Of a DNA stretch of 64,000 bases, positions 29,383 to 39,100 are shown piece after piece. Location of the stretch: IMG/VR virus record IMGVR_UViG_3300032235_000776, positions 1 through 64,000 of that record; one strand, 5' to 3'. The DNA comes from a virus. A program made the translations under genes and the position numbers. Below the pieces are notes generated by a model. The model was not told the origin of the DNA and ran no database searches. It was given only the letters and a program-made list of their open reading frames with translations. Position 1 is the stretch's first letter. Every line of letters starts with the position of its first letter.

Positions 29383-29651
29383 TGAGTGCTAAATCAGAAT
29401 TATATAGCAAAGTAAGTTGTTGTTTTGCAAAGCAAGTTTACTACATGTATCAACAAAAAAGATACGGAATAAACTATTGTAATAAAGTAGATAAGGATAA
29501 AATTCATTCAACAAATCGTTTAATGAATTTATTTAAATTTAAAACTGCTTTTCAACCAGAATGCTTCTTGGATAACTTTAACACCTATGATTACAAACCA
29601 GACGATGTTTGTAACATGGCCACAATAATTGAGAAAATAAATACACTATGA
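29382..29651 (+). CDS. Small virion-module protein, 89 aa
   Basis: Helical, basic, with an SCCFAKQVYYMYQQKRYG segment. Coupled to both neighbours (TAATG before, ATGA after). No family recognised; probably an assembly partner of the flanking cysteine-rich proteins. Confidence 0.5.
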   Translation: MSAKSELYSKVSCCFAKQVYYMYQQKRYGINYCNKVDKDKIHSTNRLMNLFKFKTAFQPECFLDNFNTYDYKPDDVCNMATIIEKINTL

Positions 29652-31612
29652 ACCCAGTAACAAGTTCTGACCCTAATAAATATACATGCTCTAGTATTAT
29701 AAGTGCTAGCTGCGTACTTTGGAATTATACTTCACCTACAACTGACTGTATCACTACTTGTGCTGGAGATAGCGTAGTTGATGTATTAAATAAAACAATT
29801 ACAAAAGTTTGTGAATTAAATACAACTTTAGATCTAACTAACTTAAACTTAGCTAGTTGTATTTCAGTTCCACAGATTAAAAATTTACCAAATATATTAA
29901 CTTCATTAAGTAATAAGATTTGTGCAATTCAAACTCAAGTAAATAACCTACCTACAGATGGAAGTGGTTCAACTATTTGTGATCCTATTAATGCATTTAC
30001 CTTACCTACTTGTTACGCAGACTTTGGTAAAACCGGTTATAGTATTCCAAGTGACACAACACTTATTAATGGTTACAATGTTCAGTATGTAGCAGATGCA
30101 GTTTGCAGTTTGTATACTTACATGAACGGTAGAATGGATGAACTTTTTGATCAGATTGCTACATGTTGTGGTTCTAGTTCAGGAAGTGGTACTATTCCAA
30201 CTGTAACCTCAGATTGTTTATTTAGTGGTGCAATTGCAGTAAATTTAGCATATGAATACTTGGATACTGCATTCTGTGCTCAGAAAGCTATCTTAGGTAC
30301 TAATATAGATCTTACTGCAGCTTTAAATCCTACAGCTCCATGTGTAACATCAATTAACTCTTATTTAGGAACTACCTTAGGTACTGCCACTACTCTTGAT
30401 GAGTCATTGGTTAATATCTATGATGCACTTTGTAAGATGACAGCTAAAGTATCTGCAATTTCTACTTTACAATCACAATGTTGTGTATTCACTTGTGATA
30501 GTATTGATATTGCTATACTTGGAGAAGTTGTAGATCCAGTTGCAAAAACAGTAGATTTAGTATTTACATTTAATGGTGCTACAAGCTTACCTGCTTCCTA
30601 TGATCCAAAATCAGATACAGGTTCTAAAGTAACGTTCACTGATAAAAATGGTTCTTACATTACTGTAAATATTGATTTATTTGATGATGCTTCATATACA
30701 GGAATTGACTTAACCGGATTAGATTTTAGTGGAAACATTACAATGTCTGCTAATCTTAACTATCAAATTAGTTATGGAGTAGATGGTAGTGGAGATCCAA
30801 TTCCATATAACTGTAACAAATGTCTTTCTGGTACTCTTATTATAGATTCTAATTGTGCAGTATGTTCTATTTCTATATTTGGTGGAACAAATATTAATGT
30901 TAAAATCACTTACACTTTTGAAGGAAGTACTCATATCATTACAACTACAACTAATGGATTGCTTTATATTCCTACTGGTTCTGTAATTACTTCTGTAATT
31001 GATGAATCAGATGTAGCACCTACTATTACAACTGAGTGCCCAGGTACTTCAATACCAACTCCATCTACACTAACATGTTGGAGATTTGCTATTCCAGGTC
31101 ACTTATTTTTAAATTCTACAAGTGGAGGTTCAGGAGTTGCTGAGAATGAAACAACTGATTTTAACCTAACTGGGATTATTTCAAATGGGGTAAGATATAA
31201 TTTAGGTTCTACAATACCTTCTCATTTTGGTGTTAAATCAACAGATAATCCAAATGGATGTGTAAGCTGTGGAGGGGTAGGCTTAAGTAATGCTAATGAA
31301 GCACTTACAACTGTAATAGGAGGTTATCTATCAGGAGGGGTAAATTATAATTACAGCACTGTTATGGCATCATACTTAAATACTTTAAATAGTTACATTA
31401 CAAGTAGTAACCCATATATTAAACAATTTAGTTCTATTTGTACTAATGAGTGTCAGTATTGTTGGAATTATAGATTTGTTCATGTAAAAACATATGGCTC
31501 TACAGCCCCATTACTAGAAATAACTAATGTAGAGGGTGGTATTACAACTGTAGCTCAAATTGTTGCAGAACAAATTACTACTAGTGTGGATTGCAGATGC
31601 GAAGGAGAATAA
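29648..31612 (+). CDS. Cysteine-rich fibre or appendage protein, 654 aa
   Basis: Repeated modules of the form ...C(x)n LNxxL(x)nKICxI with about one cysteine per 20 residues, including CSSIISASC, CNKCLSG, CVSCGG and CTNECQYCWNY. Low-complexity Ser/Thr/Gly composition suits a surface fibre. The N-terminal modules resemble those of the next protein (paired DxCI..KIC repeats), so the two are related. The cysteines may coordinate metal or crosslink after release from the cell. Confidence 0.55.
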   Translation: MNPVTSSDPNKYTCSSIISASCVLWNYTSPTTDCITTCAGDSVVDVLNKTITKVCELNTTLDLTNLNLASCISVPQIKNLPNILTSLSNKICAIQTQVNNLPTDGSGSTICDPINAFTLPTCYADFGKTGYSIPSDTTLINGYNVQYVADAVCSLYTYMNGRMDELFDQIATCCGSSSGSGTIPTVTSDCLFSGAIAVNLAYEYLDTAFCAQKAILGTNIDLTAALNPTAPCVTSINSYLGTTLGTATTLDESLVNIYDALCKMTAKVSAISTLQSQCCVFTCDSIDIAILGEVVDPVAKTVDLVFTFNGATSLPASYDPKSDTGSKVTFTDKNGSYITVNIDLFDDASYTGIDLTGLDFSGNITMSANLNYQISYGVDGSGDPIPYNCNKCLSGTLIIDSNCAVCSISIFGGTNINVKITYTFEGSTHIITTTTNGLLYIPTGSVITSVIDESDVAPTITTECPGTSIPTPSTLTCWRFAIPGHLFLNSTSGGSGVAENETTDFNLTGIISNGVRYNLGSTIPSHFGVKSTDNPNGCVSCGGVGLSNANEALTTVIGGYLSGGVNYNYSTVMASYLNTLNSYITSSNPYIKQFSSICTNECQYCWNYRFVHVKTYGSTAPLLEITNVEGGITTVAQIVAEQITTSVDCRCEGE

Positions 31613-31635
31613 TAATTAAAATAAAATAAAATAAA

Positions 31636-32814
31636 ATGAGCTCATATATAAACACAAATTGCACCCCATGTACTACTAGTCAAACAGTAATTACTCCATG
31701 CGATGGTTGCGCAATGATTTTATCTGATACTTGTGTAGTTCGCAAGACAGATGCAATTGCATGCTTAGGTATTGCAGTTGATGATACTTTACATACTATG
31801 ATTGACAAGATTGCTACAAAAATCTGTTCAATTGATGGCAATAACTTTGATACTACTTGTTTAAGTGTAACTGGTGTTGTTAACGATACAGCAGCAAATG
31901 CAATCAATCTATTAATTACCGCAGTATGTGATGCAGTAGTAACATTTCCAACCTTTAACACTTCTTGTTTATCAGGTGGTGGAGTAGGTGATTCATTAGC
32001 AGATACTATCAATAGATTAATTTCTGCAGCATGTGCTACACCTGAGGAACTTACTTTTAGTTTAAATTGGACTTGTCTGACTTCTCCGGCTACAACTGGT
32101 CTAGAAGATATCCTTCAGAATCTAGTAAATAACATTAAGGCAAATCAATTAAGCTTTGGTTCTGGATTTACAGTAACTCCGTTATCAAGTGGTTGTGGTT
32201 CTATTGTTACTTATGCCGGCCCAGGTTCTCCAGGAATTACTTTAACTTCTACTAATGGTACTATTACAACTGGTTTACCAGCATCAAGTATTATTGTAAG
32301 TGGTAGTGGTACTTCTTATAATGTCCAACCATCTTTTGCTAATGCAACAAGAGTAGTATTAACACCTTCAACAGCAGGAATTACTAATCCAGGAACATCT
32401 ACTACTGTAGGTTCTTATAGAGTTAGGTGGGATAACCACGTAGACTTTGATGGGTATTTAGCTTTTGGTTCTACAATTGTAAATGCTGCTGCATGGACTA
32501 TTTCAACAGGAACATTTGATTTATTTAATTTGGGATCAGGAACTACTCCGGATAGAGTAAAAATATTCCCTGCTCAATTTGAAATTGATGTACCTACTTT
32601 ACCAAATCCAGGTGATACACTTCCAGAAGATTTTTGCACTTTATTTAATGCAAAAATTATAGTATGGAATTTGGCCGGAGGTAATAAAGTAGAATTAGTA
32701 GTAAATGATTGTAAAGATATGGTAGTAATGCTTGAAGGTTTTGAAGCTGCATATCCTACTGTAGATTTAACAGCTAAAGTTTGGCTTTCACAAGTTCAGT
32801 ATTACACTGTATAA
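31636..32814 (+). CDS. Cysteine-rich fibre or appendage protein, 392 aa
   Basis: N-terminal CTPCTTSQTVITPCDGC, then repeats such as LHTMIDKIATKICSIDG and DTINRLISAACATPE shared in style with the preceding protein, and a Ser/Thr/Gly-rich beta C-terminal half. Probably a paralogous partner fibre. A terminator with a TTCG loop follows at 32855-32883. Confidence 0.55.
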   Translation: MSSYINTNCTPCTTSQTVITPCDGCAMILSDTCVVRKTDAIACLGIAVDDTLHTMIDKIATKICSIDGNNFDTTCLSVTGVVNDTAANAINLLITAVCDAVVTFPTFNTSCLSGGGVGDSLADTINRLISAACATPEELTFSLNWTCLTSPATTGLEDILQNLVNNIKANQLSFGSGFTVTPLSSGCGSIVTYAGPGSPGITLTSTNGTITTGLPASSIIVSGSGTSYNVQPSFANATRVVLTPSTAGITNPGTSTTVGSYRVRWDNHVDFDGYLAFGSTIVNAAAWTISTGTFDLFNLGSGTTPDRVKIFPAQFEIDVPTLPNPGDTLPEDFCTLFNAKIIVWNLAGGNKVELVVNDCKDMVVMLEGFEAAYPTVDLTAKVWLSQVQYYTV

Positions 32815-32854
32815 AATATACTGCATAAGTTTTTTGGTTTCTTATGTAGAACGG

Positions 32855-32883
32855 GATGCCCTCTTCGGAGGGTATCTTTTTTT
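32855..32883 (+). terminator. Terminator with UUCG tetraloop
   Basis: GATGCCCTC and GAGGGTATC form a 9-bp stem (one G-U) closed by TTCG, followed by seven T. Confidence 0.88.
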
Positions 32884-32911
32884 GGAAAAACCATAAAAAT
32901 GTATAACTTTG
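32881..32911 (+). promoter_or_regulatory. Host-type promoter of the phosphoesterase gene
   Basis: TTTG (32881-32884), 19-bp spacer, TAACTTTG (32904-32911). It overlaps the end of the terminator and shows the gene starts at ATG 32921, not at the TTG inside the -7 box. Confidence 0.7.
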
Positions 32912-32920
32912 TATAACTTT

Positions 32921-34027
32921 ATGAGTAATAACGTAAATAAATTACTGGATCTTTTCAAAAGAAAAGAATCAGTATTCAAACTATCTAACAAAAGAATTGC
33001 CGAAAGGAATCATGTTTCGTTAGAAGATGTATTTGAAGCTAAAGCAATGTTTAAGCTACAAAGACATAAGGCACTAATTGACCACTGTGAAGAAAAGGGT
33101 TTAGATGTAAATTCAGTAAGTTCTTACTGGCATAAGTCTCAACACTTCAGTATTAATCTAAAAATGCAAAAAGATTCTCTTGAGGATCTTCAAGCTAAAT
33201 TTTTAGAGGAAATGAGTAAGTATTCTCCTGTGTATCCTACTTTAAAAAGAAACAAATCAAAAGATGCGCATCTATTAGTAATTGATCCTGCAGATATACA
33301 TGTAGGTAAATTATGTAAAGCATTTGAATCCGGAGAGGATTATAATTCTCAAGTAGCAGTTCAAAGGGTTAAAGAAGGCATTCAGGGATTACTTGATAAA
33401 TCAGCTGGCTATAACATTGATAAGATATTATTAATTATTGGTAATGATATCCTACACATTGATAACCCAAACAGAACAACTACTTCTGGCACTCCTCAGG
33501 ATACTGATGGCATGTGGTATGAGAATTTCCTAATTGCTCAAAAACTATATGTAGATGTAATTGAAATGCTATTACCCCTAGCAGATGTACATGTCCAATA
33601 TGATCCTTCTAATCATGACTATACAAACGGATTCTTCCTGGCCAATACTTTAAAAACTTGGTTTAGAGAGAATAAGAATGTGACCTTCAATACTGATATA
33701 GCACATAGAAAGTATTTTGTATATCATGAAAACATAATTGGAACTACCCATGGGGATGGAGCTAAAGAACAAGATCTTCCATTACTAATGGCTCAAGAAG
33801 CTGCAAAGGATTGGGGAAATTGTAAACATAGATACTTCTATACTCATCACATCCACCATAAGAAATCAAAAGACTATGGTTCTGTATGCGTAGAGTCTTT
33901 AAGAAGTCCATCTGGTACAGATAGCTGGCACCATAGAAAAGGTTTTACCCACGCCCCTAAAGCAGTAGAAGCATTTATTCATCATCCTAATCATGGTCAA
34001 ATTGCTAGGTTTACCCATGTATTTTAA
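32921..34027 (+). CDS. Calcineurin-like metallophosphoesterase, 368 aa
   Basis: Metal ligands appear in order: DPADIHVGK, IGNDILHID, SNHDYTNG, GTTHGDG and FYTHHIHHK, the five motifs of the metallophosphatase fold (SbcD/Mre11-type nucleases and phosphodiesterases). The first 100 residues are helical with an HTH-like part (KRIAERNHVSLEDV). Target unknown; DNA end processing is likely for a phage. It alone in this block has a host-type promoter, so it may be expressed earlier than the surrounding virion genes. Confidence 0.88.
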   Translation: MSNNVNKLLDLFKRKESVFKLSNKRIAERNHVSLEDVFEAKAMFKLQRHKALIDHCEEKGLDVNSVSSYWHKSQHFSINLKMQKDSLEDLQAKFLEEMSKYSPVYPTLKRNKSKDAHLLVIDPADIHVGKLCKAFESGEDYNSQVAVQRVKEGIQGLLDKSAGYNIDKILLIIGNDILHIDNPNRTTTSGTPQDTDGMWYENFLIAQKLYVDVIEMLLPLADVHVQYDPSNHDYTNGFFLANTLKTWFRENKNVTFNTDIAHRKYFVYHENIIGTTHGDGAKEQDLPLLMAQEAAKDWGNCKHRYFYTHHIHHKKSKDYGSVCVESLRSPSGTDSWHHRKGFTHAPKAVEAFIHHPNHGQIARFTHVF

Positions 34028-34060
34028 GAATAATAATAATAAATATGTTAAATTTTTTGA

Positions 34061-34073
34061 GTATATTTAATTA
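34061..34073 (+). promoter_or_regulatory. Late-type promoter motif before the neck gene block
   Basis: GTATATTTAATTA three bases before the ATG at 34077, heading a run of translationally coupled genes to 46868. Confidence 0.5.
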
Positions 34074-34076
34074 AGT

Positions 34077-34580
34077 ATGTGGGAGAATAATTTAAAGGCC
34101 CCTAGATTCAGATCTGATGAAGGAAGAGTTTACTTAGACAACAAAGAAATGGCTAAGGAATTCTTAAAAGAAAATCCAGAATTAGGATTTACATCAGAGA
34201 GACAAGTGCTTGATACTCTGAAGGATATACACATGACTATCCGGAATATTGCACAAGAGGAAAGAGATGGATTTGAAATCCCTCACTTTGGAGTTCTCAG
34301 ACATTCTGCAGTTAGTAATCCTAAAATGAAAAAGGATACAGCTAGAGGTATTTCAAAAGAACAATACATTGATTACCAAACTAGTTTTAAACTTAAGAAA
34401 ATGGTTAGGTTTACTAATTTTGATACTGATGGTAAAATATTAAAAATTAGGTTAGAATACGGACTTATAAAATATGCAATGAACTTTAGAAGCAATTGGT
34501 GCTTCAATCCTTGCAGAGATTATAAAAGAGCTGCATCCAAAGCCTTTAAAAAGAACTATAACAAACTAACACAAAAGTAA
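34077..34580 (+). CDS. IHF/HU-like protein in the neck gene block, 167 aa
   Basis: The region RQVLDTLKDIHMTIRNIAQEERDGFEIPHFGVLRHSAV has the helix pair and beta-arm start of HU/IHF proteins, and basic C-terminal extension (KKNYNKLTQK). A second IHF-like gene near the tail-connector genes matches crAss-like organisation. It may bind DNA in the capsid neck or during packaging. TAATG overlap with the next gene. Confidence 0.65.
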   Translation: MWENNLKAPRFRSDEGRVYLDNKEMAKEFLKENPELGFTSERQVLDTLKDIHMTIRNIAQEERDGFEIPHFGVLRHSAVSNPKMKKDTARGISKEQYIDYQTSFKLKKMVRFTNFDTDGKILKIRLEYGLIKYAMNFRSNWCFNPCRDYKRAASKAFKKNYNKLTQK

Positions 34581-35248
34581 TGGCTCATATATCTATTAGA
34601 GAACATATTTCAAGAATAAAAGCAACTCTAAAGTTAAATAACGCTGATGCAAGATTAACTGATAGACATATCTACGCTTTAATGAAGAAGCACTCTAGCT
34701 TCCTATTAAAGAGAGATTCTAGTTGGTTAAAAGTATCTAGCTCTATTTACCAAACAATGGCTAAGATGGATCTAATAGAAGTGGATACAGTAGAGGCATG
34801 TAATATCGATACTGATTGTAACATTAAAAGATCCAGGTATAAATTACAAAATATAATTGAAAACCAAGATGGCCCTATCATTAGAAGGGTAGCATCTTTA
34901 GATGGTTCTACAATTGTTACTCCTACAGAATCTTCAGCTTACTTCAGGAAAATTAAAAAGGCAACAGCTAAGTATGATAAATCAGTTTACTACTGGTACA
35001 TGAATGGCTATCTTTACTTTCCAAATTTAGAATGGGATGCTGTAAGAATTGAAGCATACTTTGAAAACAAAGTAGAAAACGATTGCTGTGAAGAAAAACC
35101 ATATTGTGGTTATAAGCAAGATGAAATGTTTATTTTACCAGACTTCTTAATATCAGGAATGGATCAATTAATTGTCCAAGACTTATCAGTATACTTAAAG
35201 ATTCCTCAGGATCAATTGATTAACAAATCAGAAAACGATAAAAAATAA
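34580..35248 (+). CDS. Neck/ring connector-type protein, 222 aa
   Basis: Helical N-terminus, beta centre (YYWYMNGYLYFPNLEWDAVRIEAYF), a cysteine cluster NDCCEEKPYCG and a C-terminal MDQLIVQDLSVYLKIPQDQ helix. This matches head-tail connector subunits of crAss-like phages in layout. Coupled by TAATG on both sides with the next connector gene. Confidence 0.6.
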   Translation: MAHISIREHISRIKATLKLNNADARLTDRHIYALMKKHSSFLLKRDSSWLKVSSSIYQTMAKMDLIEVDTVEACNIDTDCNIKRSRYKLQNIIENQDGPIIRRVASLDGSTIVTPTESSAYFRKIKKATAKYDKSVYYWYMNGYLYFPNLEWDAVRIEAYFENKVENDCCEEKPYCGYKQDEMFILPDFLISGMDQLIVQDLSVYLKIPQDQLINKSENDKK

Positions 35249-36186
35249 TGGCAGAACAACGTTACAATATAAATTATAAAACCTTTGAGACATTCATGTA
35301 TGATGTTGCAGATGATCTATCTGCATATGATGATCAAGGTTACCTTAATAATGACAAGTATATCAAACTTGTTCAGAAAGTAAATGCTGACTTGTCTGTA
35401 AGAATTAATCCTACAAAAGAAACTGCTATTCACGTATCAAATTACAAGGCTCAGTTACCGGATGATTTTAAATTACTTAATGATGCTTACATTTGTTATG
35501 ACTACAAAATTAATAGAGATAATGTAGGTATTCAAATTGAGTATGAAAATGTACCGGTTACTAACATGAATGGTTGCTCTAACTCAATTGGTTGTACATG
35601 TAGTAATTGTGTAGATACTTTAAACACTTGTACACCTTCAATAAATACTTGTTTAAATGCCGTATGCCAAGATAAAGACAATTACCAGTGTACACCATAC
35701 CAAGTATGGAGAAAGTCAACTAAGGATGTTGTAAATATCTATGGAGTATTAAGATTAAGTCTTTCTACAAGAAATTATGCAGCTGAAGGTTGTTACCAAA
35801 AAAATCCATGGGATAAAGCAGTTGATGAAATGTCAATTACCAAAGAAGGCGGTTGTTACTTTATGAATACTTCTTTTAAAGAAGGAGTAGTTTATATTAA
35901 CTACGTATCCCACATGGTAGATGACGATAATAATATTTTACTATTGGATCACCCATTGACAAACGAGTACTACGAATATGAAGTTAAGGCTCGTATTTAT
36001 GAAGATCTTTGGTTAAATGGAATTGAAGAAGTAGCTACAAAACTTAAATATGTAAAAGAAGAACTTCGTAAAGCTAAAATTATTGCAAAGAATTTTGTTA
36101 ATACCTTTGACTTTGCTGAACTTAAACAAGTACACTTTGCTAATAGACACAGAATGGCTCGTAAGTACTTTGATAGAATAATGTAA
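35248..36186 (+). CDS. Neck/ring connector-type protein, cysteine-rich, 312 aa
   Basis: N-terminal helices (FETFMYDVADDLSAYD) and QLPDDFKLLNDAYICYDY precede an insert with eleven cysteines within about 45 residues (GCSNSIGCTCSNCVDT and following), then the C-terminal NEYYEYEVKARIYEDLWLNG helix typical of connector proteins. The dense cysteine insert could bind several metal ions. Confidence 0.62.
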   Translation: MAEQRYNINYKTFETFMYDVADDLSAYDDQGYLNNDKYIKLVQKVNADLSVRINPTKETAIHVSNYKAQLPDDFKLLNDAYICYDYKINRDNVGIQIEYENVPVTNMNGCSNSIGCTCSNCVDTLNTCTPSINTCLNAVCQDKDNYQCTPYQVWRKSTKDVVNIYGVLRLSLSTRNYAAEGCYQKNPWDKAVDEMSITKEGGCYFMNTSFKEGVVYINYVSHMVDDDNNILLLDHPLTNEYYEYEVKARIYEDLWLNGIEEVATKLKYVKEELRKAKIIAKNFVNTFDFAELKQVHFANRHRMARKYFDRIM

Positions 36187-39100
36187 TGGATAGTTTAGAT
36201 AACAGTGTAATAACGACCCTTAATGCCGGCATGATAAAAGATGTCGACCCTCAATTATTAAAAGAGGGCCAATATACTCATGCAATTAATTCTCAATTAA
36301 ACTCACACCTTGGTAACTTTTCTTTTATTCAAAATGAACCAGGTAATAGATTATGTCTTACTTTACCAAATAACCTACAGTTCTTAAATGCTATTGCACT
36401 TCAAAACTCAAGGTTTGCTATTCTGTCAACCAACTCAACTACTTCAGAAATAGGTATTTATGATAGTAGAACATGTACATATACTACAGTAGTTAATGAT
36501 CCATGTTTAAACTTTCAAAAGACAAATATTCCAAAGGGTATATCAAAAGAAAATTATGATTGCTCAGAGACTATTTATTTTGCCGACGATTTAAATCCAA
36601 ATAGATTTTTAAATTTAGGCAACGTACCTTACAAGTATACTTTTGCAGATGATGCATGTAAAACAAAGATTTATACTACAGAGTTAGATTGTGATCAAAT
36701 GTTAATTGATCAATTAATTAATGTCCCATGCGTTACAATATCTAAATCACAAGCCGGTGGTACATTAGTAAATGGTTCATACCAAGTATGTATGGCTTAT
36801 TCTATTAATGGTCAAATTGTTACAAACTATTATAGTACTACAAATCCACAGCCTATATTTACTCATGAGAATCTTGGACAAGCAATTGATGTAGAATTAA
36901 CCAATCTTGATCCTGACTTTTCTGAGTATCAATTATTCTTAATTGCAACTGTAGCTCAACAAACAACTGTTTACAAAGTTGGAACATATAATATTAACAC
37001 TACTGCTGTTACTATATCAAGTATAACAGAGAATACAAACGTTCCCCTATCTGATTTATTTTTACAAAAAGTAGTTTATACTACCTCAAGAGACATTATT
37101 TCTGTAGACAACAGAGCAATGTGGATTGGTGCTAAGACAAAAGTAGAATTAGATTATCAATTACTTGCAAATCAAGTAACTGCTAAATGGGTTGCATATG
37201 CTGTACCGGTAGACTATTATAAGAACGGAGGTTCTATAGTTGGTTACATGAGAGATGAAACCTATGCTTTTGGTCTTCAGTGGTTATATAACACAGGTGA
37301 TTATTCACAAGTATATCCTTTGATAGGTAGAGCTGCTGTTCCAAGTGATAGAACTAAAATAACAAATAAAGATGCATATGAATTTTTTGCAAAAAACTGT
37401 GAACCTGTTAAAGCCGTTGAAAGATGGCAAGCTTACAATACTGCTACAGGAGCCATTCCAGCCATACCTGCTTCAGATTGTAAGGAGTTTGTTGTTGCTA
37501 CCGGCAACATGGCCTATGTAGAATCTACAGAAACCTATCCAAATAATACAGCACTCTATGGTGATTTAGCATGTACACCAATTAGACACTTTAAATTTCC
37601 AGATGAATGTATCGTACCAAGAAAAGTAAATGGTAATGATACTCAGATGATTATACTGGGTATTCAGTTTGAAAATATCAAACACCCGGTAGATAGTAAT
37701 GGAAATCCCCTTACCAATATAGTTGGTTATAGAATTGTAAGAAGTGACAGATCAAATAACAAAACAATCCTTGGAAAAGGATTAATGTTCAATGCTGGAA
37801 AATACGATTTACCTGTATCAGATAAAACTACTATACCAGCTATTTATCCTAACTATCCATTCAATGATTTAAGAACAGATAGTTTTCTTTCTAAGACTCC
37901 GGTAAAAGGAGGAACAAAAGAAAAAGGATACACTCCAATGGGAGAGTATCTTAATGACTACTTCACTTTCCATTCTCCTTCATTCTCATTTGCTAAACCA
38001 TCTTTTGGAACTGAGTTAGTAATTGAAGCAGAAAACTATGGCCAAACTCATAGTCAATTTACAGATGTATATGGTCATCCTAAACATCAAATGCTTACTG
38101 ATGTAGCTTTTATAGTTGCAGCATTACTTGGTATTGCAGAGGGACTATATGCTACAAAAGATAAAGAATGTGAAAGTATTGTACTTAAAATGATTAATAA
38201 CGGTGTAACAGGTACACCCGGAACTAGTGCTGGTAGTCCTGCAATGGGGGCAATTATCACTGGTTTAAATAATACTAAAACAACTTTAGATGCTACAAGA
38301 ACTGCTGGTAATTCAGAGGTAGTTAATAATGCAATTAAATCAGCAGAAAAATCTGCAATTGCAAGTGCTGTAGGTGCATTAATTACTCCAGGTTTAGGAG
38401 GAGAGGTAACATACACAAGTGAAAAATGTGATTCATTACTTTCATCACTTCCGGAAATTTTAAAAATTGCAAATAGTGTTTATCTATTTTCATTTTATTT
38501 TCAACAAGGATTTCAAACTGCACTTAATGCAATTAGAAATTTTGGACAATTTCAACAATATGCTCTACAAGTAAACTCACATTGTTACTACAACAATCAT
38601 GCATGTGCAGTAGAAGGTAATAAAAGAAGATATATTGACAATGCAAATTACTTATATCCGGCAATGCAAGACTTTGAAGGATATAGAGTAAATAACTTTA
38701 GAAGAGAAAGTAGTGTATTATTTAAATTGAATGACACTATTAATCCTCCAAGTAATAAAGATACTTCTAGACAAACTTTAAAAGAATCACAGGCTTGTGA
38801 TACATTTGAATTTAATGCACAAGCAAGTTCTTACTATGGTTCTATAAGACAAAAATTACCTGCACAATATGGTCAAGTAAACTCTATAACTTGGTTAGAC
38901 ACAGGAGCTTGTCATGTAATTGGGACTATTCAAAAATCATATTCAAGTGGACCTGTCTTTGGTGGAGATACATATCTTAATAGATTTTCTGTTAAGAGAC
39001 ATATGCATTACTTTAACCAAAGTGAGTTTATGGAAAATGATGGTCATGAATTTAATTATACAAATTATTATAATTTACCATATGCAAGGTATTGGATGAA

